In this document: positions 42,555 to 50,533 of the stretch, one piece after another | How positions within the stretch are numbered: position 1 is the first letter of the stretch | How the letters are laid out: each line of letters starts with the position of its first letter | Assembly (NCBI RefSeq): GCF_001428255.1 | Contig: NZ_LMRW01000024.1 | Location: 1-59,689, forward strand | DNA: 59,689 nt | Direction of reading: 5' to 3' | From: Agromyces sp. Soil535 | GTDB taxonomy: Bacteria; Actinomycetota; Actinomycetes; Actinomycetales; Microbacteriaceae | Translations under genes and position numbers: made by a program | The notes under the pieces: model-generated | What the model saw: only the letters and a program-made list of their open reading frames with translations | Told to the model about the DNA's origin: nothing | Databases searched by the model: none

Positions 42555-43847
42555 TTACTGCGAGAGCACCGCCGTGATCTCGTCGTTGTCGGCGTCGACG
42601 GATGCCCCGTCGCCGAGCACCGCGTTGCGCACGAGCGTGAGCCACGGGCTGTTCGGCGCGTTGAACGCCTGCTGGAAGTTGATCGCCACGGGGGTGTCGC
42701 CGTTGGCGGCCACCTCGTTGATCGTGACGAGGCGCGGGTCCTGGTCGGAGTACTCGTTGTTCGAGAGGTCGGCGCGGGACACCACGTCCTTGTTCTTCGC
42801 GAGCACGCCGACCTGCGCGTCCTCGGACATCATCCAGTTCAGGAAGTTCCACGCCTGTGCGGCCTTCTCCGAGTCCTTCGAGATGCCGATGCCGTCACCG
42901 CCGACGAACGTCGAGGCGCCGCCCTCGGGACCGGGGATGCCGGCAACGCCCGCATCGAACGGCGTCGAGGAGAGCAGGGTGGCCGGGTAGAACATGAGGC
43001 CGACCTTGCCCTCGGTGAATCCCGCGGTCCAGGTCGGACCGGCCTCGTCCTGCGACGAGGGGAGCACGGCACCCGAGTCCCACAGGTCCTTCCACGTGGA
43101 GTAGATGTCCTTCGCGGTGTCGCTCGCGAGCAGCGACTCGGTGCCGTCGTCGGAGAGCACCTCCTCGCCGTCGGCCCACACGCTCGGGAACCACGTGAAC
43201 ACGAGGCATCCGCCGCAGTTCAGGCCGGTGGCCGTGCCGTAGGTGTCGGGCTTGTTCAGCGCCTGGATGGCCTTCGCGGCCTCGGCGAACTCCTCGAGGT
43301 TGGCGGGCCCGACCTCGGGGTCGAGGCCGGCCTCGGCGAAGAGCTCCTTGTTCCAGAACATCATCGACAGGTCGAGCACGAACGGCAGCACGTACTCCTT
43401 GTCATCGAGGGTGCCCGCCGAGAGGTGGCCCGGGTTGATCTCGTCCTTGAAGTCGAAGCCGTCGATGTTCGTGGTGATGTCCTGGAAGAGTCCCTGCTCG
43501 ACCCAGTTCGGCACGTAGACGATGTCGGCGGCGAACAGGTCGGGCAGGCCGTTCGAGCCGGCAGCCGCGCCGACCTTGGCGACGTAGTCGTCGTTCGGCA
43601 CGACGGTGAGCTCGACCTGGTTCTCGTGGGTCTCGTTGTACGCGTCGACGAGCAGGTTCGCCTGCTTCTCGAGGGGCGCACGCGTCCACAGGGTGAGCGT
43701 CGAGCCGTCGTCGACGCCCTCGGGACCGATGCTCTCGGGTGCTGCGCTGCCGCCGTCGCCCGCGGCGCACGCCGACACGCCGGCGATCAACGCTCCGGCG
43801 ATGAGGACACCGGCGATTCTTCGCATCCGGTGTGTGGTGCTGCTCAT
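42555..43847 (-). CDS. Extracellular sugar-binding lipoprotein of the ABC importer
   Basis: 430 residues. Lipoprotein signal: basic start, LIAGALIAGVSAC with the acylated Cys at about residue 27. The rest is a class B periplasmic-type sugar-binding fold: LTLWTRAPLEKQANLLVDAYN, then NGLPDLFAADIVYVPNWVEQG, then VGLMFYPATLL and GGDGIGISKDS. It would deliver an arabino- or related oligosaccharide to the two permeases. First gene of the operon; its promoter overlaps the LacI-type operator at 43926-43945. The ligand is inferred from the GH127 enzyme in the operon. Confidence 0.92.
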   Translation of the reverse strand: MSSTTHRMRRIAGVLIAGALIAGVSACAAGDGGSAAPESIGPEGVDDGSTLTLWTRAPLEKQANLLVDAYNETHENQVELTVVPNDDYVAKVGAAAGSNGLPDLFAADIVYVPNWVEQGLFQDITTNIDGFDFKDEINPGHLSAGTLDDKEYVLPFVLDLSMMFWNKELFAEAGLDPEVGPANLEEFAEAAKAIQALNKPDTYGTATGLNCGGCLVFTWFPSVWADGEEVLSDDGTESLLASDTAKDIYSTWKDLWDSGAVLPSSQDEAGPTWTAGFTEGKVGLMFYPATLLSSTPFDAGVAGIPGPEGGASTFVGGDGIGISKDSEKAAQAWNFLNWMMSEDAQVGVLAKNKDVVSRADLSNNEYSDQDPRLVTINEVAANGDTPVAINFQQAFNAPNSPWLTLVRNAVLGDGASVDADNDEITAVLSQ

Positions 43848-43921
43848 GGTCTCTCCTCTGACTCGTCGTTGAGCGGGCTGCGGGTGAGCCCGGGTGCTGC
43901 GACACTCCGGTGCAGAACTCG

Positions 43922-43945
43922 AAAATACCGAAATGCTTTTCGGTA
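43922..43945 (-). promoter_or_regulatory. LacI-type operator overlapping the sugar-operon promoter
   Basis: TACCGAAA-TGCT-TTTCGGTA (43926-43945) has perfect eight-base arms and the CGAAA-type core that many LacI-family repressors bind. On the minus strand TATTTT (43922-43927) can be the -10 box, and the operator then fills the -10/-35 spacer, so binding would exclude RNA polymerase. Confidence 0.75.
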
Positions 43946-43983
43946 CGTTACTCTTGGGATTCCAGCGGCGTCAAGGGGCCAGT

Positions 43984-43999
43984 CCGGTAACGTTTACGG
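43984..43999 (+). promoter_or_regulatory. Second LacI-type operator, in front of the lacI-like gene
   Basis: CCGGTAACGTTTACGG is a near-palindrome with the central AACGTT core typical of LacI-family sites. It lies 20-35 bases before the regulator's ATG, suited to autorepression; with the site at 43926 it may form a pair bridged by a tetramer or two dimers. Confidence 0.6.
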
Positions 44000-44018
44000 C
44001 ACAGGGAAGGGGGTCGCG

Positions 44019-45047
44019 ATGGTGCGGGTCGATGGTGCGGGAAACCCTCGTGCGGCGACGCTCAGCGACGTGGCGCGCCTCGCCGGCGTCTCCATCGCGA
44101 CGGCGTCGAAGGCGATCAACGGGCGAGACGAGGTGGCACCGGCGACGCGGCAGCGCGTGCTCGAAGCCGCCGAGCAGATCTCCTTCACGCCCAACCAGCT
44201 CGCGAGAAGCCTGCTCGCCGGCCGCACCGGCACCGTCGGGCTGCTCACGAGCGACCTCGAGGGCCGGTTCGTGATCCCGATCCTCATGGGCGCCGAAGAC
44301 GCGTTCGGTGCTGGGCAGGTGAACGTGTTCCTCTGCGATGCCCGCGGCGACGCCATTCGTGAGCAGCACCACCTGAAGGCGCTCCTCAACCGTCGTGTCG
44401 ACGGCATCATCGTCGTCGGGCGGCAGACCGACCCGCGCCCCTCCCTCGGCCACGACCTCCCGGTTCCCGTCGTCTACGCCTACGCCCCGTCGGATGACCC
44501 GACCGACGTCTCGGTCACCCCCGACAACGTGGCGGGCGGGCGGCTGGCGATCGAGCACCTGCTGGCCACGGGCCGCCGCCGCATCGCGCACATCAGCGGC
44601 GATCCCGCGTATGCGGCGGCGCAGGACCGCGCCGTCGGGGTGCGCGCGGCGCTCGCGGACGCGGGCCTGGAGCTCGTGGGCGACGTCATGTTCTCGGAGT
44701 GGTCGGAGCACTGGGGCAGGGATGCCTCGGGGCTCCTGCTGTCGCAGCATCCCGAGGTCGACGGGATCTTCGCCGCATCCGACCAGATCGCCCGGGGCGT
44801 CCTCGATACCCTTCGCGACCTCGGCCGGCGGGTGCCCGAGGACGTCGCCGTCATCGGCTACGACAACTGGGAGATCCTCGCCACGAACTCCCGTCCCGAG
44901 CTCACGAGCATCGACGCGAACCTCCAGGAGCTCGGTCGCGTCGCCGCGAAGCGGGTCTTCACGGCCCTCGACGACGAGCGGCGCTCGGGCACCGAGTCCC
45001 TGCCGGTGCGTCTGGTGATCCGCGGGTCGACGATCCCGCGGCGCTGA
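44019..45047 (+). CDS. LacI-family transcriptional regulator
   Basis: 342 residues. The helix-turn-helix and hinge are plain: ATLSDVARLAGVSIATASKAINGRDEVAPATRQRV, then FTPNQLARSLLAGRTGTVG. The rest is a sugar-binding core (GIFAASDQIARGVLDTLRDLGRRVPEDVAVIGYDN). It should repress the divergent GH127/ABC operon in the absence of the sugar. The ATG at 44019 is preceded by GGGAAGGGGG. The deaminase gene behind it is convergent and unrelated. Confidence 0.93.
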   Translation: MVRVDGAGNPRAATLSDVARLAGVSIATASKAINGRDEVAPATRQRVLEAAEQISFTPNQLARSLLAGRTGTVGLLTSDLEGRFVIPILMGAEDAFGAGQVNVFLCDARGDAIREQHHLKALLNRRVDGIIVVGRQTDPRPSLGHDLPVPVVYAYAPSDDPTDVSVTPDNVAGGRLAIEHLLATGRRRIAHISGDPAYAAAQDRAVGVRAALADAGLELVGDVMFSEWSEHWGRDASGLLLSQHPEVDGIFAASDQIARGVLDTLRDLGRRVPEDVAVIGYDNWEILATNSRPELTSIDANLQELGRVAAKRVFTALDDERRSGTESLPVRLVIRGSTIPRR

Positions 45048-45063
45048 CGCGCCGCCTGCCGCG

Positions 45064-45570
45064 TCAGCCCCAGAAGTGGTCGTGGACCGCGATGGCCTCG
45101 GGCAGGTCGGCGGGCCCCGCCACCGCGACGGGGCGACCGCCGCGCGCGAACACCTCGCGACAGGGGAGGCGCATCGTGGGCACGCCCTCCTGCTCGACGA
45201 CGATGTCGGCGAGTCCGTCCTCGGCCAGCGCATAGACGACGCGCGCGATCCCGCTCCAGTAGATCGCGCCCGCGCACATGGCGCACGGCTCCGTGCTCGT
45301 GTAGAGCGTGCTCGTGGCGAGCACGTCGGCCGGCAATGCCTCGGCCGCCAGGCGCACGAGGTTCGTCTCGGCGTGACCGGTGGGGTCGCTGCGCGTCACC
45401 ACCGTGTTCATGGCCTCGATCGTGCGGCCGTCGGCGGTCACGAGCAGCGAACCGAAGGGATGGTCGCCGCGGTTGCGCGCCGCGGCCGCGAGCTCGACGC
45501 AACGACGCAGCCGCGCGAGGTCGAGGTCGGTCACCATGGTCGGGTCCTGCAACAATGTGTCCTGCGACAT
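45064..45570 (-). CDS. Cytidine/deoxycytidylate-type nucleoside deaminase (guanine-deaminase-like)
   Basis: 168 residues. The zinc site is GHAETNLVRLA (His and catalytic Glu) and PCAMCAGAIYW (two Cys), the CMP/dCMP deaminase fold. The NRGDHPFGSLLV start and the TSTLYTSTEPCAMC block match the guanine deaminase/tRNA-adenosine deaminase-like branch. The substrate is most likely a purine base or nucleoside. The start at ATG 45570 is backed by TAGACT (45578-45583 on this strand), seven bases upstream. Confidence 0.88.
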   Translation of the reverse strand: MSQDTLLQDPTMVTDLDLARLRRCVELAAAARNRGDHPFGSLLVTADGRTIEAMNTVVTRSDPTGHAETNLVRLAAEALPADVLATSTLYTSTEPCAMCAGAIYWSGIARVVYALAEDGLADIVVEQEGVPTMRLPCREVFARGGRPVAVAGPADLPEAIAVHDHFWG

Positions 45571-45770
45571 GGCCGGGAGTCTAGCGTCGCGCATCGCTTG
45601 CCACGCGCATCGGCCGCCACGCATCGCCCGACGGGGCGGGTCGGCACTGCGGGCTCGACAGCGTCGATGGCGCGACGTAGCCTGCGAACAGGGGCGCCCG
45701 AGTCGACCCCGCACAGCGCGCGGCATCCGATGCGACCCTCCGACCCGACCGACGACGACGGGAGGCCGTC

Positions 45771-46223
45771 ATGACCGAATCGCAGACCGCAGCCGGGCTC
45801 TTCGACCTCGAAGAACCCGCGCACCGGATGGCCCTCGAGCAGTTGCAGTCCGAGCTGATCGCGTGGTTCACCACGGTGAACTCGAAGGGCGAGCCGCACG
45901 CCGTGCCCGTGTGGTTCCTCTGGCACGACGGCGAGGTGATCGTGCTGAGCGAGCCGGACGCGGCGAAGGTGAGTCACGTCCGCCACGGCTCGCCCGTGCT
46001 CCTGCACCTGCAGGGCGACCGGTTCGGCAATCAGGTCGTGGTGCTCAACGGCACCGCCGAGCTCTCCGACCGAAGCGCCACGGAGTGGCTCGACGAGATC
46101 GGCGACGCCTACGGCACCAAGTACGCAGAGGGGATGGAGGAATCCGGTGTGGGCCTCGAGCCGATCGCCGAGAAGTACAGCACCGTGATCGTCGTGACGC
46201 CGACGAAGCTCATGGCGTGGTGA
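45771..46223 (+). CDS. PPOX-class pyridoxamine 5'-phosphate oxidase-family protein
   Basis: 150 residues, split-barrel flavin/F420-binding fold. FTTVNSKGEPHAVPVWFLWHDGEVIVLSEP is the PPOX opening, KVSHVRHGSPVLLHLQGD the next strands and helix, and a short C-terminal strand (TVIVVTPTKLMAW) ends it. Members use FMN or F420 to reduce small molecules; which cofactor is used cannot be read. GGGAGG lies before the ATG. Its end overlaps the convergent DUF885 gene by 14 bases. Confidence 0.88.
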   Translation: MTESQTAAGLFDLEEPAHRMALEQLQSELIAWFTTVNSKGEPHAVPVWFLWHDGEVIVLSEPDAAKVSHVRHGSPVLLHLQGDRFGNQVVVLNGTAELSDRSATEWLDEIGDAYGTKYAEGMEESGVGLEPIAEKYSTVIVVTPTKLMAW

Positions 46224-47919
46224 CGCTCGCACCCAGCGGGGGGCGCCCTGGCGGCGCCTGCCACCACGGGCCTGCGGCGTCGAGCGTGTCGACGTCGGCG
46301 CGGTCGCCGAGGAGCTCCCAGCGCTGCAGCGACATCGGCACGTTGCCGTTGCGCCAGACGAAGTCGTGGAAGTCGCGAACGGAGAACTCGGCGCCGTCGA
46401 GCTGGGCCGCGACCGCGGCATCCGCGAGCATGCGCTGCACCTCCTGCTTGCCGACGTGGTACGACATCGCGAGCCCGGGCGTGGCCACGTAGTAGGACGT
46501 CTCCTCGGTGGCGGTCCCGCCGTCCATCGGCACCATGCGTACGAAGAAGTCCACCGCCTCGGGCAGGCTGAACGCGCCCGTGGCGAGGTTCACGTCGACG
46601 ACGACGCGCAATGCGCGAAGGCGGATGAAGTTGTGCACGATGGTCTGCGAGTGCGGGGCATCGGCGAAGAGTCCGGCCGTGAGCATGAGCTCCTCGTTGT
46701 AGTGCGCGATGCCCTCGTTCGCGACCGAGTCGATGAAGTGGCGCCGAAGCGGGTCGGGCTGCGCCCATGACAGCGCGAGCTGCTGGCTGTGGGCGCCCTC
46801 GTGGATGATGCCGAGCCGTGGGTCGCGCGCGCTCGCCGCGTCGAAGTACGGCAGGTCGGGGGACGGGGCGGGCACGTACGAGGTGGCATCCTCGCCGACC
46901 CGCCGGATGCTCGTGAGGTCGTCGGTGACCCCGAGGAACGCGACGGGCTCCAGGTAGTCGGGGGTCGGCGCGAACAGGTAGCGCCGCAGTGAGTCGGGCT
47001 GGCTGAGCAGGCCGGATGCCTCGGTGAACGCGCGCACCCTGAGCTCGTCCGCCGCCTCGTCGGCGGACTCCGCCTCGGCGCTCGCCGCCATCGGCCGCTC
47101 GGGAAGGCCGCGGAAGCGCGCGCGAAGCACCGTCTCGGCCACGACGCTGCGGCTCACGTCCTGCATCGCAGCGCGCACGAGCTCCTCGGGCTCGGCCGTG
47201 ACGAGGGCGACGTGACGCAGGTACCAGACGAACGCGTCGCGTCCGACGATCACGTCGGGCCCGAGGCGGTCGGCGGATGCCTCGAGCCACGCCCGGTAGC
47301 GCCCGAGCGCGTCGCTCGCGGCGGGCTGGGCGGCGGCGAGCGCGGCGGCGGTCGCGGCATCCGTGTGCGGGACGACCGCAGCGACCGACGTCGAGAGGCG
47401 GGCGCCGATGTCTCGCAGGTCGCCGGCCGCGACCCGGGCGAGGGTCGCGACGCCGGCGCGCTCGAGGTTCACGATCGCCTGTTCGACCGCGCCGGGGATC
47501 GCCTCGAGCACGCGCACGAGGTCGGATCGTCGACGCGCGTCGAACGGCGGCGGCGCGAGCAGGAGGTCGAACCACGGGCCGAGCACCTGTGAGGTGAGGA
47601 ACACGGCGTCGCGCTCCCAGTTGCGCAGCACCTCGAGCTCCCAGTGCCCACGGGCCATGGCGGCGCCGAGCAGGCGGTGATCGACCTGCGTCGCGACGGG
47701 CAGCGCGCCGATGCCCGCTGCGTCGATCGCCCGCCATCGCTCGGCGAACCCGGCGAGTGCGAGGCGGAACTCGTCGATCGCGGACCGATCGAAGCGCGGC
47801 AGCCACCCCGACGGCCGCTCGACGCGCGGGATGTCGTCGGAGGTGCGGAACGAGGTGGCGTCGCGCCACTCCCAGAACTCCGCGCCGAGACGTTCGAGGT
47901 CGTGTGCGAGCGACGTCAT
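46210..47919 (-). CDS. DUF885 family protein (putative metallopeptidase)
   Basis: 569 residues, no signal peptide. The DUF885 core shows RDAFVWYLRHVAL near residue 225, then HEGAHSQQLALSW, an HExxH-like zinc motif, and NEGIAHYNEELM with a downstream Glu; an MSYHVGKQEVQRM segment follows. In most DUF885 proteins the motif reads HExxPGHH, so the site here is a variant. Peptidase activity is inferred from fold and motif. ATG 47919 is chosen because TAGCGT (47927-47932 on this strand) lies seven bases upstream; GTG 47928 lies inside that box. Confidence 0.85.
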   Translation of the reverse strand: MTSLAHDLERLGAEFWEWRDATSFRTSDDIPRVERPSGWLPRFDRSAIDEFRLALAGFAERWRAIDAAGIGALPVATQVDHRLLGAAMARGHWELEVLRNWERDAVFLTSQVLGPWFDLLLAPPPFDARRRSDLVRVLEAIPGAVEQAIVNLERAGVATLARVAAGDLRDIGARLSTSVAAVVPHTDAATAAALAAAQPAASDALGRYRAWLEASADRLGPDVIVGRDAFVWYLRHVALVTAEPEELVRAAMQDVSRSVVAETVLRARFRGLPERPMAASAEAESADEAADELRVRAFTEASGLLSQPDSLRRYLFAPTPDYLEPVAFLGVTDDLTSIRRVGEDATSYVPAPSPDLPYFDAASARDPRLGIIHEGAHSQQLALSWAQPDPLRRHFIDSVANEGIAHYNEELMLTAGLFADAPHSQTIVHNFIRLRALRVVVDVNLATGAFSLPEAVDFFVRMVPMDGGTATEETSYYVATPGLAMSYHVGKQEVQRMLADAAVAAQLDGAEFSVRDFHDFVWRNGNVPMSLQRWELLGDRADVDTLDAAGPWWQAPPGRPPLGASVTTP

Positions 47920-47967
47920 GACGACCACGCTAGACCCGCCCTCCGACGGAGCTCACCATCTGCAGGA

Positions 47968-47996
47968 AGCCCGCCCCGCCAGTGGCGGAGCGGGCT
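47968..47996 (-). terminator. Terminator downstream of hsp20
   Basis: AGCCCGC-C-CCGCC (47968-47980), loop AGT, GGCGG-A-GCGGGCT (47984-47996): a twelve-pair stem with one internal mismatch. It lies 22 bases beyond the hsp20 stop on that gene's strand, with TTCC following the stem there. It should insulate the DUF885 gene from heat-shock transcription. Confidence 0.75.
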
Positions 47997-48018
47997 CCCG
48001 TCCTGTGACGTCCGAGCG

Positions 48019-48456
48019 TCAGCTCGACGTCTTCGTGGTCACCTGCTGCTCGATCTGCGGTGCGCTCTGCACCTCGATCTTGCGCGGCTTCGCCTGCTCG
48101 CTCACCGGGATGACGACGCTCAGCACGCCGTTGTCGTAGTGCGCGCTGATCGACGTGATGTCGAGACCTTCACCCAACGTGAGCTGGCGAAGGAACGAAC
48201 CACTCGGACGCTCGTGCGCGAGCCACTGCACGTCGCTGTCGGAGCGCAGGGTGCGCTCGGCGCGGATCGTGAGCAGCTGGCCGTCGACGTCGACGTCGAT
48301 CGAACCGGGGTCGACGCCAGGCAGGTCGGCCGAGAGCACGTAGTGGTCACCATCTCGGTGCAGGTCGATCGGCATCACGCGAGGCCCCTGTCTCGAATCG
48401 ATCATGCCCGCGGCGAGGCGGTCGAGCTCACGGAACGGGTCCCAATACATGGCCAT
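48019..48456 (-). CDS. hsp20: Hsp20/alpha-crystallin small heat-shock protein
   Basis: 145 residues, cytoplasmic holdase chaperone that binds unfolding proteins without ATP. MYWDPFRELDRLAAGM is the N-terminal arm, and residues 40-130 the alpha-crystallin domain (YVLSADLPGVDPGSIDVDVDG, HERPSGSFLRQLTLGEGLD, AHYDNGVLSVVIPV). The C-terminal tail KPRKIEVQ contains the IxV-type oligomer contact. The start has a strong GGGAGGAG site. CIRCE and HAIR elements upstream place it under both HrcA and HspR. Confidence 0.95.
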   Translation of the reverse strand: MAMYWDPFRELDRLAAGMIDSRQGPRVMPIDLHRDGDHYVLSADLPGVDPGSIDVDVDGQLLTIRAERTLRSDSDVQWLAHERPSGSFLRQLTLGEGLDITSISAHYDNGVLSVVIPVSEQAKPRKIEVQSAPQIEQQVTTKTSS

Positions 48457-48518
48457 GACTTCTCCTCCCTGTTCGGCCGCTTTGGCGCCTGTTCGGCTTG
48501 GCGGCCTTTGGTTCAAGA

Positions 48519-48539
48519 GTTGAGTCACCTTGGCTCAAC
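48519..48539 (-). promoter_or_regulatory. HAIR element (HspR site) of hsp20
   Basis: GTTGAGT-N7-GCTCAAC, one mismatch from a perfect inverted repeat and close to the actinobacterial consensus CTTGAGT-N7-ACTCAAG. It lies 63-83 bases upstream of the hsp20 start and downstream of the predicted transcription start, where bound HspR would block elongation or open-complex formation. Confidence 0.88.
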
Positions 48540-48546
48540 AAGCTCC

Positions 48547-48576
48547 AGATTAGCACTCTGCCATCGAGAGTGCCAA
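48547..48576 (-). promoter_or_regulatory. CIRCE element (HrcA site) overlapping the hsp20 promoter
   Basis: TTAGCACTC-N9-GAGTGCCAA (48550-48576) matches the CIRCE consensus TTAGCACTC-N9-GAGTGCTAA at 17 of 18 positions. On the hsp20 strand the same stretch reads TTGGCA (48576-48571), 18 bases, TAATCT (48552-48547), a good -35/-10 pair, so HrcA covers the promoter itself. Confidence 0.92.
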
Positions 48577-48674
48577 GGGGTCGGGGTGCCATCCGTCCGG
48601 AAATCGCGCGTGCGAGGAGCCGAGTCGACGCCGCCGCCCTTGCACCCACCGCCCATCGCGCGTTGACTGGTGCG

Positions 48675-49325
48675 ATGCGCGTCGTCATCGCCGGAGGTCA
48701 CGGCAAGATCGCCCTCATCCTGGAACGCCTGCTCGCCGAAGCCGGGCACGAGCCCGTCGCCATCATCCGCAATCCCGACCATCGCGCCGACGTCGACGCC
48801 ACGGGCGCGGCCGCTGTCGTGCTCGATCTGGAGGAGGCATCCGTCGACGAGGTGGGCCAGGTGCTGAAGAACGCGGATGCCGCGGTCTTCGCCGCAGGCG
48901 CAGGCCCGGGCAGCTCGGCCGAACGCAAGTTCACGGTCGACCGCGACGCCGCGATCCTGCTCGCCGATGCCGCCGAGGCCGCGGGCGTGCCCCGCCTCGT
49001 CGTCGTGTCGGCGATCGCCACCGACCGCTTCGACCCCGATTCCGACGACATCTTCCAGCTCTACCTGCGCGCCAAGAGCGAAGCTGATGCCTCGGTGCGC
49101 TCGCGCGACCTCGACTGGACGATCGTGCGACCGGGCGGGCTCACGAACGAGCCCGGCACGGGACGCGTCCGCGCCGGGGCGAGCGTGCCCCGGGGACCGA
49201 TCCCCCGGGCGGATGTCGCGGCGACGATCGCCGCGCTGCTCGAGACCGGTGCCGCCTCGCGCACCCAGTTCGAGCTCGTCTCAGGCGACCACCCGATCGA
49301 CGAGGCGCTGGCCGCGCTCGTCTGA
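48675..49325 (+). CDS. NAD(P)H-binding protein, atypical short-chain dehydrogenase
   Basis: 216 residues. VVIAGGHGKIALILERLLAEAG is the GxxGxxG nucleotide site of atypical SDRs; VVVSAIATDRFDP, YLRAKSEADASVR (a YxxxK pair is present in YLRAK) and WTIVRPGGLTNEPGTG follow. The family includes epimerase-like proteins related to YwnB/NmrA; the substrate is unknown. It diverges from hsp20, and its promoter region shares the space with the CIRCE element 100 bases upstream, so it may respond to heat shock too. Confidence 0.87.
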   Translation: MRVVIAGGHGKIALILERLLAEAGHEPVAIIRNPDHRADVDATGAAAVVLDLEEASVDEVGQVLKNADAAVFAAGAGPGSSAERKFTVDRDAAILLADAAEAAGVPRLVVVSAIATDRFDPDSDDIFQLYLRAKSEADASVRSRDLDWTIVRPGGLTNEPGTGRVRAGASVPRGPIPRADVAATIAALLETGAASRTQFELVSGDHPIDEALAALV

Positions 49326-49420
49326 CACGGTGGACGCGCCGCCGCGACGTGCCCGTCGGGCCGTCGAGTAGCACCGCACGTGCTCGTCGCCGCCGAACCG
49401 GCCGCCGCTAGCCTGAGACC

Positions 49421-50449
49421 ATGGGCATCACGGCCACGTTCCGGGCCACCAAGCGCGTGCCGATCCTGCAGGTCGCGAAGGCGTCGGTCGCGACCATCGC
49501 CGCGTGGCTCGTCGCGAGCTGGCTGATCCCGGGGCCGCTGCCGGTCTTCGCCGCGATCGCCGCGCTGCTCGTGGTGCAGCCGAGCGTGAACCAGTCGCTC
49601 GGCAAGGCGGTCGAGCGGTCGATCGGGGTGATCCTCGGCGTGCTGATCGCCACGGGCATCTCGCTCGCGTTCGGCCAGAACACGTGGATCATCCTCGTGG
49701 CGATCGTCATCGCGATGCTCGTCGCGTGGGCGCTGAAGATGACGCCGGGCACGTCGAACCAGGTCGCGATCAGTGCCATGCTCGTGCTCGCGCTCGGGGC
49801 GTCCTCGCCGCAGTACGCCCTCGATCGCGTGCTCGAGACGCTCATCGGCGCGGCGATCGGCATCATCGTGAACGCGCTGATCGTGCCGCCGGTCGCGGTG
49901 GCCCCCGCGCGAGAGCAGCTCGCGGGACTCGGCGGCGAGCTCGCGGCATCCGTCGACCGCCTCGCCGACGCCCTCGAGCACGCGCAGTCGCCCGCGCAGG
50001 TCGAGTCGCTCATGATCGAGGCGCGGCTGCTGCGCCCGATGCGGGATGCCGCGGATGCCGCGATCGCGGCCGGGGAGGACTCGCTCACCCTCAACCCCCG
50101 CCGCTCCGCGCATCGCGAGGAGCTGGCCGCCCTGCGCGAGTTGCTCGCGCAGCTGGGCCCGATCGTGACGCAGGTGATCGGCATGACGCGCGCGTTCGCC
50201 GACCACTACGACGACGCGCTGCACGACGAGCCGACCGTGCGCGCCATCGCCGAGCAGCTGCGCCGCGTCGCCCACGACGTGCGCCTGGCGGTGCGGATCG
50301 CCGAACCCGAGCCGGAGCCGCTCACCTCGGAGACGCCGGCCCTCACGTCGGCGCTCGTCGTCGCCCCGCCGAAGTCCGGGCACTGGATCCTCGTCGGCTC
50401 GCTCATGGAGGACCTGCGGCGCATCCGCGAGGAGCTCGGCGCGCAGTGA
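49421..50449 (+). CDS. FUSC-family inner-membrane protein (aromatic acid exporter-like)
   Basis: 342 residues. The first 170 hold five or six membrane helices with an LPVFAAIAALLVVQPSVNQSL segment that is typical of FUSC (fusaric acid resistance-like) proteins, then a long helical cytoplasmic domain (LAGLGGELAASVDRLADAL and on) to the end. Such proteins export aromatic acids or are structural partners; the substrate is unknown. TAGCCT (49409-49414) is six bases before the ATG, so the mRNA is probably leaderless. A GC-rich hairpin after the stop may terminate it. Confidence 0.85.
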   Translation: MGITATFRATKRVPILQVAKASVATIAAWLVASWLIPGPLPVFAAIAALLVVQPSVNQSLGKAVERSIGVILGVLIATGISLAFGQNTWIILVAIVIAMLVAWALKMTPGTSNQVAISAMLVLALGASSPQYALDRVLETLIGAAIGIIVNALIVPPVAVAPAREQLAGLGGELAASVDRLADALEHAQSPAQVESLMIEARLLRPMRDAADAAIAAGEDSLTLNPRRSAHREELAALRELLAQLGPIVTQVIGMTRAFADHYDDALHDEPTVRAIAEQLRRVAHDVRLAVRIAEPEPEPLTSETPALTSALVVAPPKSGHWILVGSLMEDLRRIREELGAQ

Positions 50450-50468
50450 GCGGGCGGAGTGATCGCGC

Positions 50469-50510
50469 GCCGTGAGCGCCCGCGCCGTGAGCGCCCGCGC
50501 GGGGCGGGCG
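50469..50510 (+). terminator. Duplicated 15-bp unit and hairpin after the FUSC gene
   Basis: GCCGTGAGCGCCCGC occurs twice in tandem (50469-50483, 50484-50498). The second copy's CGCCCGC (50492-50498) pairs with GCGGGCG (50504-50510) over a five-base loop, giving a seven-pair GC stem 40 bases after the FUSC stop. It can act as a terminator, although it lacks a T-run. Confidence 0.55.
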
Positions 50511-50533
50511 TAGCCGATCCGCCGAGCCCCGAA

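Noticed and set aside
43425..45047. LacI protein with a 198-residue N-terminal extension
   Set aside because: The extra part is an antisense shadow of the binding-protein gene; LacI proteins start with the helix-turn-helix found just after 44019.
47641..48666. Plus-strand open frame across the DUF885/hsp20 boundary
   Set aside because: It is the antisense of two well-supported genes and of CIRCE/HAIR control DNA, and its translation has no family pattern.
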